This document shows positions 25,460-34,781 of a stretch of 64,000 bases of DNA, one piece after another. A program made the translations under genes and the position numbers. A model generated the notes under the pieces. That model saw nothing but the letters and a program-made list of their open reading frames with translations, was not told the origin of the DNA and did not search any database. The DNA comes from Polaribacter litorisediminis (GTDB taxonomy: Bacteria; Bacteroidota; Bacteroidia; Flavobacteriales; Flavobacteriaceae). How positions within the stretch are numbered: position 1 is the first letter of the stretch; each line of letters opens with the position of its first letter. The stretch is taken from assembly GCF_019968605.1 (NCBI RefSeq), contig NZ_CP082966.1:4143501-4207500 (forward strand), in the 5' to 3' direction.

Positions 25460-26269
25460 ATGAAAGACAAGAGAATTTTATTTGTATCGTCTGAGGTGGT
25501 GCCATATTTACCTGAAACAGAACTGTCTTCTACAGCTTTTATTTCAGCAAAAAACGCACATTCTAAAGGTGTTCAAACCCGTATTTTTATGCCAAGATAT
25601 GGTGTAATTAATGAAAGAAGACATCAATTACATGAGGTAATTCGCCTTTCAGGAATGAACCTAGTTGTGAATGATATAGATATGCCTTTAATTATTAAAG
25701 TAGCCTCTATCCCGAAGGAAAGAATGCAAGTTTATTTTATTGATAATGAAGAGTATTTTAAAAGAAAAGCTGTTTTTTCCGATGAAGATGACGAATTGTT
25801 TGAGGATAACGATGAAAGAGCAATTTTCTTTGCAAAAGGAGTTGTGGAAACTGTAAAAAAATTGAATTGGGCACCTGATATAATTCATATTCATGGTTGG
25901 CTCGCTTCTTTATTACCGCTTTATTTAAGAGAGTTCTACAAAGAAGAACCTTTGTTTACAGAAAGTAAAATAATTACTTCTTTGTATAATAGAGGTTTTG
26001 AAGGCAATTTGAATGAAGATTTGGCTAATAAAGTAAAATTTGATTTGCTTAAATCACCTAAAATAGCAACAATACAAACACCAAGTCATATTAATATTTT
26101 AAAGAGTGCAATAGAAAATTCTGATGCAATTATTCATGGTAGCGAAACGATTGCTGAAGAGTTAAATTCTTTTATAGCGGAAAAAGAAATACCAGTTTTA
26201 GAATATCAATCAGAGAATTTAAAAGAGTCTTATTTAAATTTTTATGCTGATTTATTGGCAACTAAATAA
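25460..26269 (+). CDS. Half-length glycogen/starch synthase-like protein (GT5 N-terminal domain only)
   Basis: A 269-residue protein resembling the N-terminal half of glycogen synthase: ILFVSSEVVPYLPETELS near the start and DIIHIHGWLASLLPLYL (about residue 134-150) match GT5 enzymes. The second Rossmann domain and its catalytic E-x7-E region are absent, and the frame simply ends, so it is unlikely to polymerise glucose alone. This short form recurs in flavobacteria next to DUF4270 and glmS. It starts at the ATG at 25460 because the upstream TTG lies in a promoter box. Role unknown, possibly regulatory or binding. Confidence 0.8.
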   Translation: MKDKRILFVSSEVVPYLPETELSSTAFISAKNAHSKGVQTRIFMPRYGVINERRHQLHEVIRLSGMNLVVNDIDMPLIIKVASIPKERMQVYFIDNEEYFKRKAVFSDEDDELFEDNDERAIFFAKGVVETVKKLNWAPDIIHIHGWLASLLPLYLREFYKEEPLFTESKIITSLYNRGFEGNLNEDLANKVKFDLLKSPKIATIQTPSHINILKSAIENSDAIIHGSETIAEELNSFIAEKEIPVLEYQSENLKESYLNFYADLLATK

Positions 26270-26279
26270 TTATTTTTAA

Positions 26280-27839
26280 GTGAAAAATTTTTTTAGAAAA
26301 AGTGTTTATATAGGTATCGCAATATCTTTATTTACCATTATTTTATCCTGTGAAGAGGAATTCACAGACGTTGAATCTAATGTAATTACGAATACAAAGT
26401 TTGATACGGATGCTATTTCAATAGATGTAATAACCGAAAATAGTCCTTTAGAAAGGATTCAATCAGATAATATTTCAAGACAAATTGCTCAATATTTACT
26501 AGGTGTTTACGCCAACCCAGATTACGAAAAAATTGAAGCATCGATAGTATCTCAAATCTCAATACCTACTGGTTTAAGTGTTTTAGACGGTGTTGTGTAT
26601 GGCGCAGATACAACAGTGGTTACAAAAATAGATACGGTGTTTTTAAAATTACCGTACCAAGTAACTTCAAATACTGATGGAAATAAATTTGAAATCGATT
26701 CTGTTTTTGGAGATAAAAGCAAGCCGTTTCATCTCAATATTTATAGATCTAATACATATATAAACGTGTATAATCCTGCAGATCCTTCAAAAATTAATAG
26801 TTTTTATTCTGATGATGTTTTTGAGAAAATAGGAACTGAACTAAATACTGAAGTAAACTTTCCTTTTATCCCTAATGAAAATGATACCATGTTTGTGGTA
26901 AAAAGAAGATTGTATGATGATACAATAGTTGCTAGTGATACCATAAAGCTTTTTAATTCTACTGCAAGTACAATTCCCGTTCCTTTTGCTAGAATCCCTT
27001 TAAATGAAGATGCCTTTAAAGAATTATTTTTAGATAAATATGAAACAGGTGAATTTGCATCTCAAGATGCTTTTAATGATTATTTTAGAGGAATTATTAT
27101 CGAAGCCACAGGCGATGAAGGCTCTTTAACTTCATTTAATTTTAACAACAACAACTCTACGCTTATCCCTTCATTAGAAGTGTATTATACCAATACAGTT
27201 TTAAAATCTGGAACGGTAGTTTTAGATACAATTTCTAAAAATAATAGCTTTCCTTTATCTGGTTTTAAAGTAAACACTTTTAAAATGGAGGATAAAGTAT
27301 ATCCTGTAAATAATGAAATAAAAATTCAAGGAACTGCCGGAAGTGAGGGTAGTATAACGTTATTTGATCAAGTTAAAATAGACGAGTTAAAAGCTAATAA
27401 TTGGTTGATTAATGATGCTACTTTAACTTTTTATATCAATCAATCTGCAGATACGTCTCATGTTCCTGATAGATTGTATTTGTATAAGAGCGACACAAAT
27501 GTTCTGAGTCCGAGTTTTAGCCAAATAAAAGATGCTACTAGCGAAGGTGCATTTGGCGGTATTGGTGGGTTTTTATCGAGAGATGCTAGTGGTAAAAAAG
27601 AAAAATATACATTTAAAATAACGGATTATATTTCTGACATATTAAACGGAAATATTGAGTACGAATCGATCTTAAAACTAAAAGTTTACAATCCTTCAGA
27701 TGCTCCTACTTCGGGTAATGATATAGTTTTTAGAAACAGTAGTTGGAATCCTAAAGCGGTTACTTTGTTTAATAATTCTGCAGAAAACGGAGTTAAAAAA
27801 GCAGCATTGGTAATCTCATATTCAAAAAAAACAGAATAA
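26280..27839 (+). CDS. DUF4270 lipoprotein
   Basis: A 519-residue exported protein with a lipobox at Cys24 (TIILSC) and a GTG start, needed to give the full signal peptide. The remainder is strand-rich and matches the Bacteroidota DUF4270 family, envelope lipoproteins of unknown function. It lies between the glycogen-synthase-like gene (10 nt) and glmS (24 nt), a common flavobacterial arrangement, so the three are likely one transcript. Confidence 0.85.
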   Translation: MKNFFRKSVYIGIAISLFTIILSCEEEFTDVESNVITNTKFDTDAISIDVITENSPLERIQSDNISRQIAQYLLGVYANPDYEKIEASIVSQISIPTGLSVLDGVVYGADTTVVTKIDTVFLKLPYQVTSNTDGNKFEIDSVFGDKSKPFHLNIYRSNTYINVYNPADPSKINSFYSDDVFEKIGTELNTEVNFPFIPNENDTMFVVKRRLYDDTIVASDTIKLFNSTASTIPVPFARIPLNEDAFKELFLDKYETGEFASQDAFNDYFRGIIIEATGDEGSLTSFNFNNNNSTLIPSLEVYYTNTVLKSGTVVLDTISKNNSFPLSGFKVNTFKMEDKVYPVNNEIKIQGTAGSEGSITLFDQVKIDELKANNWLINDATLTFYINQSADTSHVPDRLYLYKSDTNVLSPSFSQIKDATSEGAFGGIGGFLSRDASGKKEKYTFKITDYISDILNGNIEYESILKLKVYNPSDAPTSGNDIVFRNSSWNPKAVTLFNNSAENGVKKAALVISYSKKTE

Positions 27840-27863
27840 AGTTAAAAATAAAAATAAAAATTT

Positions 27864-29720
27864 ATGTGTGGAATTTCAGCATATATAGGTCATAGAGAGG
27901 CTTATCCAATAGTAATAAACGGATTAAAAAGATTGGAGTACAGAGGTTATGATAGTTCTGGGATAATGATGTATGATGGTAATAAAATGATCATTTCAAA
28001 AACTAAAGGTAAAGTTTCTGATTTAGAGCTTATTACTGATGAAGATGAGGTGAGAAAAGTTGGAAATATTGGGATGGGACATACTCGTTGGGCAACGCAC
28101 GGAGTTCCAAATGATGTAAATTCGCACCCACATTATTCACAGTCGGGTAATTTAGCAATAGTTCATAATGGCATTATTGAAAATTATGATACCATTAAAA
28201 AGGAGTTAATTGCTAGAGGTTATTCTTTTAAAAGTGATACCGACACTGAGGTGTTAATAAATTTAATTGAAGAGGTTAAAAAAACCGAAGGCTGTAAATT
28301 AGGTAAAGCTGTTCAATTGGCACTAACAAATGTTGTAGGAGCTTATGCTATTACTGTTTTCGATAAAGAAAAACCAGATGAAATTGTGGTTGCGCGTTTA
28401 GGAAGCCCTATTGCTATTGGAGTTGGAGTAGAAAATAAAGAGTTCTTTGTAGCTTCTGATGCTTCTCCTTTTTTAGAATACACCCAAAATGTTATTTATT
28501 TAGAAGATGAAGAAATGGCGATTATTAAATTAGGGAGAACTGTAAAAGTTCGTAGAATTCACGATGATGCCCTAGTTGATCCTATAATTCAAAAACTTCA
28601 AATGAGTTTAGACCAAATTGAAAAAGGAGGTTATGAACATTTTATGCTTAAAGAGATCAATGAGCAACCTAAGGCAATCACAGATACTTTTAGGGGTAGG
28701 ATGTTGCTAGAAGAAAATATGATTAAGATGTCTAGCATAGAAGATAATCTTGATAAGTTTTTAAATGCAAACAGAATTATAATTATAGCCTGTGGTACTT
28801 CTTGGCATGCAGGTCTAGTAGGAGAATATCTTATTGAAGATATGGCAAGAATTCCTGTAGAAGTTGAATATGCCTCTGAATTTAGATATAGAAATCCTAT
28901 CATTACAGATAAAGATATTGTAATTGCTATTTCACAATCAGGTGAAACAGCAGATACATTGGCCGCAATAAAGTTAGCAAAATCTAAAGGAGCTTTTGTT
29001 TATGGAATTTGTAATGTTGTTGGGTCTTCTATTGCAAGAGAAACGCATACAGGGGCCTATACGCATGCAGGTCCAGAAATAGGTGTTGCATCCACAAAAG
29101 CGTTTACAACCCAAATTACAGTTTTAACGCTAATCGCATTAAAATTAGGGCAAGCAAACGGATCTTTACCTGATTATACTTTTAAAAAGTATATTCAAAA
29201 AATGCAATTAATTCCTAGACAAATAGAACAATTGTTGCAAATTGATGAGCATGTTAAAAGTATTGCAGATGTTTATAAAAATGCTACGAACTGTTTATAT
29301 TTAGGAAGAGGATTTAATTTTCCAGTAGCTTTAGAGGGAGCTTTAAAATTAAAAGAGATTTCTTACATTCATGCAGAAGGATATCCTGCGGCAGAAATGA
29401 AACATGGCCCTATTGCTTTGATTGATGAAAACATGCCAATTTTTGTAATAGCAACAAACAAAGGGCATTATGAAAAAGTAGTAAGTAATATTCAAGAAAT
29501 AAAATCTAGAGCAGGTAAAATTATTGCCATCGTTACAGAAGGAGATACACAGGTAAGAGAGATTGCAGATCACGTAATTGAAATTCCTGAAACAGAAGAG
29601 GCATTAACACCTTTATTAACGACGATTCCTTTTCAATTATTATCGTATCATATTGCGGTAATGTTAGGTAAAAATGTAGATCAACCAAGAAATTTGGCAA
29701 AATCAGTTACAGTAGAGTAG
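27864..29720 (+). CDS. glmS: Glutamine-fructose-6-phosphate aminotransferase
   Basis: A 618-residue enzyme that makes glucosamine-6-phosphate for peptidoglycan and LPS. The N-terminal Ntn glutaminase starts MCGISAYIG, with Cys2 as nucleophile after Met removal, and includes GHTRWATHG. Two SIS isomerase domains follow, with ACGTSWHAG, SQSGETADT, STKAFTTQ and the C-terminal PRNLAKSVTVE. Length is normal. No upstream riboswitch-like structure was seen. It ends at a strong hairpin terminator. Confidence 0.98.
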   Translation: MCGISAYIGHREAYPIVINGLKRLEYRGYDSSGIMMYDGNKMIISKTKGKVSDLELITDEDEVRKVGNIGMGHTRWATHGVPNDVNSHPHYSQSGNLAIVHNGIIENYDTIKKELIARGYSFKSDTDTEVLINLIEEVKKTEGCKLGKAVQLALTNVVGAYAITVFDKEKPDEIVVARLGSPIAIGVGVENKEFFVASDASPFLEYTQNVIYLEDEEMAIIKLGRTVKVRRIHDDALVDPIIQKLQMSLDQIEKGGYEHFMLKEINEQPKAITDTFRGRMLLEENMIKMSSIEDNLDKFLNANRIIIIACGTSWHAGLVGEYLIEDMARIPVEVEYASEFRYRNPIITDKDIVIAISQSGETADTLAAIKLAKSKGAFVYGICNVVGSSIARETHTGAYTHAGPEIGVASTKAFTTQITVLTLIALKLGQANGSLPDYTFKKYIQKMQLIPRQIEQLLQIDEHVKSIADVYKNATNCLYLGRGFNFPVALEGALKLKEISYIHAEGYPAAEMKHGPIALIDENMPIFVIATNKGHYEKVVSNIQEIKSRAGKIIAIVTEGDTQVREIADHVIEIPETEEALTPLLTTIPFQLLSYHIAVMLGKNVDQPRNLAKSVTVE

Positions 29721-29742
29721 TGCTGTTTTTGCCTTAGCGAAT

Positions 29743-29778
29743 AAAAAAAATCCAGCTGTTTAGCTGGATTTTTTTTTA
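29743..29778. terminator. Terminator between glmS and TonB-like gene
   Basis: A perfect hairpin: AAAAAATCCAGCT pairs with AGCTGGATTTTTT around GTTT, with T-runs on both strands. It reaches the last codons of the convergent TonB-like gene. Confidence 0.88.
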
Positions 29779-30507
29779 TTCTCTAACTTCAAAAGTAATG
29801 GGAATACTATAACTAACTCCTACAGGAGTACCTCTTTGTTTGCCAGGAATCATTTGAGGTAAAGAATTAATGATTTGTGTAACCTCTCTCTCTAAAACAG
29901 GATGAGGACCTCTAGCTCTTACATTGTCAATCTTTCCATTTTTAGCAATTCTAAAAATAACAAATAACTTTTTTTTGCCAGGAGATAGTCCTAGTTCTTT
30001 AGATAATTCAACATCGAACCTTTTCGAAAAATGTTGTGTTACTTTCTGTGTAAAACACTTTTTTAGTTCTTCATTATTTCCTTTACATCCAGGAAAAACC
30101 GGTACATCTGAAATTAACATAAAGGGCACATCTTCAATAACTTCTTCAGTTTCTTCAACTTCAACCACATCTTCCATATTTACTACAATGGCTTCTCCTT
30201 CATCTGTTTCGGTAGATTCTATAATAGTTTCTTCAATTTTTAATTCATCTTCAACAACTTTAATAGCTTCCATTACTTTAGGAATATTTTTTGGAGGTGG
30301 AGTTACTTTTTTAATTTCAATAATAGGAATATCCTCTTTCATTTCTTCTATCACCGTTAAAACTCCTAAATTAGAATAATTTTTTTCGTAACTTTTGTAT
30401 TCTATTAAAAGGTGAATAATTAATAGGCTTAATACCAAACCTATTTGAAAGAAAATTTTGCTAAAATTACCTAAAGCGAATTCTGGGTTTTTTTTTATCT
30501 GTATCAT
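29776..30507 (-). CDS. TonB-like energy transducer protein
   Basis: A 243-residue protein with an N-terminal membrane anchor (about residues 17-36), a Glu/Val/Pro-rich periplasmic linker (about 60-140, including KKVTPPPKNIPK) and a TonB C-terminal domain (about 150-243), with FRIAKNGKIDNVRARGPHP and a PGKQRG-x-PV-GVSYSIPI end. TonB couples proton motive force, via ExbBD, to outer-membrane transporters. No exbBD genes or TonB-dependent receptor are near. It is a clear paralogue of the protein at 32599. Confidence 0.88.
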   Translation of the reverse strand: MIQIKKNPEFALGNFSKIFFQIGLVLSLLIIHLLIEYKSYEKNYSNLGVLTVIEEMKEDIPIIEIKKVTPPPKNIPKVMEAIKVVEDELKIEETIIESTETDEGEAIVVNMEDVVEVEETEEVIEDVPFMLISDVPVFPGCKGNNEELKKCFTQKVTQHFSKRFDVELSKELGLSPGKKKLFVIFRIAKNGKIDNVRARGPHPVLEREVTQIINSLPQMIPGKQRGTPVGVSYSIPITFEVRE

Positions 30508-30640
30508 CTTTTAAACCTTTAAATTTTTTTTACCACACAACCTTTGTTGGTATCCTATTTACACGTTTTATAAACTATTTATAAGTCTAATAACGCAGTT
30601 TAAAAGTAAGAACTAAATTGGTTTTAAAATATGATTAATA

Positions 30641-31246
30641 TCATGCCTTATCATGAATTTTGGTGTGATTTCCATGATTCCAAAGTGTAAGAATATCGGT
30701 TGCTACAGAAGCCCCGCTGCCTGCAGCAATGGCAAATTGACTGCGCACACCAGAAATGGTACCGCAACAATACAGTCCAGTTTTAATAAAATGATCTGTG
30801 TTTTTTAACTGAATTCTATCTTTTAAAGGATTCGATTTTTTATGAGGAACTATAAATTCTTCTAAACCTTTAATAGTAAATGGTTTTGCGTAATTTAAGG
30901 CAAGTATGACAAGTTTAGAGCTATAAACATGCTTGTTTGTTGTTATTGTAGTAATTTCTTGATTTTTTTGGATAGCTAACACCTTTTCACCTACAATTTG
31001 AGATACATGCGGATACAAATCTGCTAATTGCTCCCTTCCTTGTTTCAAAAGGTCTTTTCCTTTTGTTTTTGGTGGTAGACCTAAAACATTATTAAATAAG
31101 GCATTTTCTAAATGAGAATTTCTTTGGTGCATAATAATTCCTATATTTTTACGAGCAGCAAAAGCTTTATCTTTTGCAGAACCCAAAACGAAAGCACATT
31201 GCATTCCAGAAACACCACCACCAATAATTAAAGCGTCAAAAATCAT
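30641..31246 (-). CDS. Small FAD/NAD(P)-binding oxidoreductase, thioredoxin-reductase-like
   Basis: A 201-residue protein with an N-terminal dinucleotide-binding motif GGGVSG (residues 9-14) and a C-terminal FAD-binding stretch GLYCCGTISGVRSQFAIAAG. The layout resembles thioredoxin reductase, but the separate NADPH domain and the redox CxxC pair are missing (only adjacent Cys in Y-C-C-G). Such small flavoproteins are common in flavobacteria, with unknown partners. It is 1 nt downstream of the MarC gene and so co-transcribed with it. Confidence 0.78.
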   Translation of the reverse strand: MIFDALIIGGGVSGMQCAFVLGSAKDKAFAARKNIGIIMHQRNSHLENALFNNVLGLPPKTKGKDLLKQGREQLADLYPHVSQIVGEKVLAIQKNQEITTITTNKHVYSSKLVILALNYAKPFTIKGLEEFIVPHKKSNPLKDRIQLKNTDHFIKTGLYCCGTISGVRSQFAIAAGSGASVATDILTLWNHGNHTKIHDKA

Positions 31247-31247
31247 T

Positions 31248-31832
31248 TTAGATAAATAACATTTTTATATTTTGAGCAAATAGTTTTACAGAGATTGCCA
31301 ATAAAATTACTCCAAAAACTTTACGGATTATTTGAATACCACTCGGTCCTATTAAGCGTTCTATTTTAGAAGAAGTTTTTAAAACGATATATAGAAATAT
31401 TACGTTTAAAACTACAGCAATAATTATATTCTGTACATCGAATTCTGCTCTTAAAGAGAGTAAAGTTGTTAAACTTCCTGGACCAGCAATTAATGGAAAA
31501 GCTAACGGAAAAACAGTTGCAGTGATCGGTGCATTATTACCATCGTCTTTATATAAAGTGATGCCTAAAATCATTTCTAAAGCAATAAAAAAGAGAATAA
31601 ATGCGCCTGCAACTGCAAAAGAGTTTACATCAATACCAATTAGACTTAATAAGCTTTGTCCTAAAAAAAGGAATACAATCATAATAACCCCTGCAATTAG
31701 AGATGCTTTTTCAGACTGGATATGCCCTACTTTTTTACGTAAATCTATGATGATAGGAATATTTCCAATAATGTCTATTACTGCAAATAAAACCATAAAA
31801 GCAGTCAGTATTTGTTTAAAATCGAAAGTCAT
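31248..31832 (-). CDS. MarC family integral membrane protein
   Basis: A 194-residue protein with six hydrophobic segments matching the MarC/UPF0056 family (FPLAFPLIAGPGSLTTLL, about residues 108-125, is a signature). MarC was once linked to antibiotic resistance, later disputed; its transport role is unknown. It precedes the small flavoprotein by 1 nt. Its start ATG is 88 nt from the divergent DUF3109 gene's ATG. Confidence 0.9.
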   Translation of the reverse strand: MTFDFKQILTAFMVLFAVIDIIGNIPIIIDLRKKVGHIQSEKASLIAGVIMIVFLFLGQSLLSLIGIDVNSFAVAGAFILFFIALEMILGITLYKDDGNNAPITATVFPLAFPLIAGPGSLTTLLSLRAEFDVQNIIIAVVLNVIFLYIVLKTSSKIERLIGPSGIQIIRKVFGVILLAISVKLFAQNIKMLFI

Positions 31833-31908
31833 TTTTTAAAAATTTATTTTTTTGCAAAATTAGTCAACTAACTTTACGAAATTGGTAAAAATCACAAAAA
31901 AATATGCT

Positions 31909-31916
31909 TATTTTTG
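31909..31916 (+). promoter_or_regulatory. -7 promoter box for DUF3109 gene
   Basis: TATTTTTG (TAnnTTTG) ends 4 nt before the ATG at 31921. A TTG lies 24 nt upstream (31882-31884). Its position supports the downstream ATG as the start and predicts a leaderless mRNA. Confidence 0.6.
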
Positions 31917-31920
31917 TCGT

Positions 31921-32490
31921 ATGTTTCAATTAGGAAAAACGATCGTTTCTGAAGAAATTATAGAAAATGATTTTATCTGTAATTTATCTGCGTGTAAAGG
32001 TGCTTGCTGTATAGATGGCGAAGCTGGTGCACCTTTAGAGCAAGAAGAAACCAAGATTTTAGAGGAAATTTATCCGAAAATAAAACCTTTTTTAAGAAAA
32101 GAAGGAATCGAAGTTATTGAGAAAGAAGGTACTTGGGTTACCAGTGAATGGGGCGAGCTAGAAACTCCTCTAGTCAACGGAGCACACTGCGCTTATGTTA
32201 TTTTTGATAAAAAAAATACTGCCTTGTGTGCCATAGAAGAAGCTTATAACCAAGGAGAAATTGATTGGAAAAAACCAGTTTCTTGTCATTTATATCCTAT
32301 TCGAGTGCAAGATTATAGTGAGTTTTCTGCAGTAAATTATCATAAATGGGAAATTTGCGATGATGCCTGTTCTCTCGGAAAAGAGTTACAAGTTCCTGTT
32401 TATAAGTTTGTAAAACAAGCTTTAGTTCGAAAATTTGGGCAAAATTGGTATGATGAATTAGAAAAAGTTGCTGAAAAACTCTTAAAATAA
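31921..32490 (+). CDS. DUF3109 family cysteine-rich protein
   Basis: A 189-residue soluble protein matching DUF3109. Clustered cysteines CNLSACKGACC (about residues 21-31), CHLYPIRV (about 124) and CDDAC (about 145-149) suggest an iron-sulfur or zinc site, like the related YkgJ-type CxxxCxxCC proteins. I placed the start at the ATG at 31921, not the TTG at 31882, because a -7 box lies between them. Function is not established. Confidence 0.85.
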   Translation: MFQLGKTIVSEEIIENDFICNLSACKGACCIDGEAGAPLEQEETKILEEIYPKIKPFLRKEGIEVIEKEGTWVTSEWGELETPLVNGAHCAYVIFDKKNTALCAIEEAYNQGEIDWKKPVSCHLYPIRVQDYSEFSAVNYHKWEICDDACSLGKELQVPVYKFVKQALVRKFGQNWYDELEKVAEKLLK

Positions 32491-32598
32491 AAATAACTTA
32501 TATTAATTAGAGTTCTTTCAATCAGTATTTTATCTTTTTTAAGTTTTTTACGGCATGTTCTTTGTTTTAACAAAGTCTTAACATTTAAAAACTTTCTA

Positions 32599-33339
32599 AT
32601 GATGAAAAATCTGAAAAAATTACCAAGCAAACAATTAGAGAAATTCTCAACTATTTTTACCCAACTAGGTCTTGTATTAGTGCTCTTTATCGTCTACTTA
32701 ATTTTAGAGCATCAAACGCCACAAAAATCACTGGCAATTATAGATTTTAATCCACCAGAAGTCATGATGATTTCTTCAGATCAAGATATTGTTTTTGTAA
32801 AAGAATCAAAACTAGTACCAAAAATTGAAAGAACAAGTACTGTTTTTGTCGCCGATGAACCTATTAAAAAAGTAGATAATACCATCATTGAAACTGTTTT
32901 AGTAGCGCCAAAAGAAGATTTAGTTCCATTAAACATCGATGCTCTTGTAACTGCCGAAGAACCAAAAGATGAACCGGTAGAGACTTTACCTTTTATTCTG
33001 ATAGAAAATGCACCTGTATTTAAAGGTTGTGAAGGTTTGTCAAAAGAGGAAAATAAAATATGTTTTGATGCAAAAATGAAGAAATTTGTGCAACGTAATT
33101 TTGATGCGCAACTAGCAAATGAAATTGGTTTAAATTCAGGAAAATATAGAATTAGTACACAGTTTGTTATTGATGATCAAGGTAATGTTGTTGACATACA
33201 AATTAGAGCACCGCACATTAAACTAAAAAAAGAAACGCAAGCGTTAATTGAAAAACTTCCAAAATTTACTCCAGGAAAGCAAAGAGACAAGGCCGTTAAA
33301 GTAAAATATACATTGCCAATTTCTTTTAGGGTAGATTAA
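32599..33339 (+). CDS. TonB-like energy transducer protein
   Basis: A 246-residue protein with a membrane anchor (about residues 18-37, LGLVLVLFIVYLILEH), an acidic linker and a TonB C-terminal domain ending G-K-Q-R-D-K-A-V-K-V-K-Y-T-L-P-I. Both its N-terminus (FSTIFTQLGLVLVLF) and its C-terminal domain (VFKGCEG... DAQLANEIGLNSGK) are close to the minus-strand protein at 29776, so the pair are paralogues. Two adjacent ATGs (32599, 32602) are possible starts. It ends at a hairpin terminator. Confidence 0.85.
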   Translation: MMKNLKKLPSKQLEKFSTIFTQLGLVLVLFIVYLILEHQTPQKSLAIIDFNPPEVMMISSDQDIVFVKESKLVPKIERTSTVFVADEPIKKVDNTIIETVLVAPKEDLVPLNIDALVTAEEPKDEPVETLPFILIENAPVFKGCEGLSKEENKICFDAKMKKFVQRNFDAQLANEIGLNSGKYRISTQFVIDDQGNVVDIQIRAPHIKLKKETQALIEKLPKFTPGKQRDKAVKVKYTLPISFRVD

Positions 33340-33365
33340 TTTATTTTTAGATTTATAAAAGATTT

Positions 33366-33391
33366 AACCCAACTGAAAAGTTGGGTTTTTT
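33366..33391 (+). terminator. Terminator after second TonB-like gene
   Basis: AACCCAACT pairs with AGTTGGGTT around GAAA, followed by a T-run. Same stem-loop core as the terminator at 3629-3672. Confidence 0.88.
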
Positions 33392-33400
33392 ATTATTTCG

Positions 33401-33408
33401 TATTTTTG
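33401..33408 (+). promoter_or_regulatory. -7 promoter box for deoC
   Basis: TATTTTTG (TAnnTTTG) lies between the upstream terminator and the deoC ATG at 33414, 5 nt away, predicting a leaderless transcript. Confidence 0.6.
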
Positions 33409-33413
33409 ATACT

Positions 33414-34160
33414 ATGAAAATCAACCAATATTTAGATGCCACGTATTTAAAGACTATAAATCAAGCGAATATTTCTGAAGATGAAAATCAACAGAAAGTT
33501 ATTGATTTAATTCGTGAAGCAATTTTGTATCATTATAAATTGATTATGATTCGTGCAAAACACATTCCCTTAGCAAAAAAAATGCTCTTAGAAGCGAATT
33601 CAGACGTTTTAATAGGCACCGTAATCGATTTTCCTGAAGGAAATTCATCTATTAAAAGTAAACTAGAAGAGGCTAAAAAAGCAATTCTTTTAGAAGCAGA
33701 TGAACTCGATTTTGTAGTGAACTACAAAGCTTTTAAAAAAGGAGAGATTGAGGTGATAAAATCAGAAATTTTAGAGTGCACAAAATTGTGTTTAGAAAAT
33801 AGTAAAGTTGTAAAATTTATTATAGAAGTTGCAGCATTATCAACCGAAGAAATTATTGCAATATCACAATTGATAAAAGAAGTTGTGCTTACAAATTTTG
33901 ATGAAACGGCTGCTAAAAGAGTTTTTGTAAAATCTTCTACTGGCTTCTTTAAAACTATAGATAATAAACCGAATGGCGCTACTTTAGAAACTATGAAATT
34001 GATTTCAGAAAACGCAAAACCATTGCAAATAAAAGCAGCAGGAGGTGTGAGAGATTACGGAACAGCTTTAAAAATGATTTGTTTAGGAGTTAATAGAATA
34101 GGAACGTCATCGGCTAAAGAAATTTGCACAAAACAAGAAAATAATAACTCAGAATATTAA
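33414..34160 (+). CDS. deoC: Deoxyribose-phosphate aldolase
   Basis: A 248-residue TIM-barrel class I aldolase that splits deoxyribose-5-phosphate into acetaldehyde and glyceraldehyde-3-phosphate. The Schiff-base lysine is in FVKSSTGF, a second catalytic lysine in IKAAGGVRD, and the helix D-E-L-D-F-V-V-N-Y is typical. I chose the ATG at 33414 since the TTG at 33381 lies in the upstream terminator. Its stop is 4 nt before the acetyltransferase gene, so they are probably co-transcribed although their pathways differ. Confidence 0.95.
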   Translation: MKINQYLDATYLKTINQANISEDENQQKVIDLIREAILYHYKLIMIRAKHIPLAKKMLLEANSDVLIGTVIDFPEGNSSIKSKLEEAKKAILLEADELDFVVNYKAFKKGEIEVIKSEILECTKLCLENSKVVKFIIEVAALSTEEIIAISQLIKEVVLTNFDETAAKRVFVKSSTGFFKTIDNKPNGATLETMKLISENAKPLQIKAAGGVRDYGTALKMICLGVNRIGTSSAKEICTKQENNNSEY

Positions 34161-34164
34161 TTTT

Positions 34165-34734
34165 ATGGATTATTTTGCACACGAAACGGCGGTTATAGAT
34201 GATCATTCTTCCATTGGGAAAGGTACTAAAATTTGGCATTTTAGCCATATCATGTCCAATTGTACTATTGGTAATGATTGTAATTTAGGACAAAATGTTG
34301 TGATTTCTCCAAACGTTGTTTTAGGAAATAATGTTAAAGTACAAAATAACGTTTCTATTTACACGGGTGTCATTTGTGAAGATGATGTTTTTTTAGGTCC
34401 GTCTATGGTTTTTACAAATGTGATGAACCCAAGAAGTGCTATCAACAGAAAAAATGAATATTTAAAAACGCTTGTTAAAAAAGGAGCAACGATTGGTGCA
34501 AATGCAACGGTTGTTTGCGGTAATACTATTGGCGAGTTCGCGTTTATTGGTGCAGGAGCAGTGGTTACCAAAGAAGTGTTACCGTATGCTTTGGTTGTTG
34601 GGAATCCGTCAAAACAAATTGGTTGGGTTAGTGAATTTGGTCATACCCTAAATTTCAATGCTGATGGTTTAGCAACTTGTAAAGAGAGTGGTGAAGAGTA
34701 TCAATTGAAGGATAATAGCGTAACTAAAATATAA
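34165..34734 (+). CDS. WbpD/WlbB-type sugar N-acetyltransferase
   Basis: A 189-residue left-handed beta-helix acyltransferase. Hexapeptide repeats run through the protein ([46 protein letters not shown]). The N-terminus with HETAVIDD and the [18 protein letters not shown] segment match enzymes that N-acetylate UDP-2,3-diamino uronic acid sugars (WbpD, WlbB) in surface polysaccharide synthesis. The exact substrate is inferred, and no other O-antigen gene is near. It follows deoC by 4 nt. Confidence 0.85.
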   Translation: MDYFAHETAVIDDHSSIGKGTKIWHFSHIMSNCTIGNDCNLGQNVVISPNVVLGNNVKVQNNVSIYTGVICEDDVFLGPSMVFTNVMNPRSAINRKNEYLKTLVKKGATIGANATVVCGNTIGEFAFIGAGAVVTKEVLPYALVVGNPSKQIGWVSEFGHTLNFNADGLATCKESGEEYQLKDNSVTKI

Positions 34735-34781
34735 TGCAAATATATGGAAGCCAAAGAAATTGATTTTTTTTTGATAAATTG

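Noticed and set aside
27840..27863. glmS riboswitch-ribozyme upstream of glmS
   Set aside because: Only 24 nt separate DUF4270 and glmS, too short for the ribozyme, and no matching core is seen.
30641..31246. Thioredoxin reductase
   Set aside because: The CxxC redox pair and separate NADPH domain are missing, so a plain thioredoxin reductase call is not justified.
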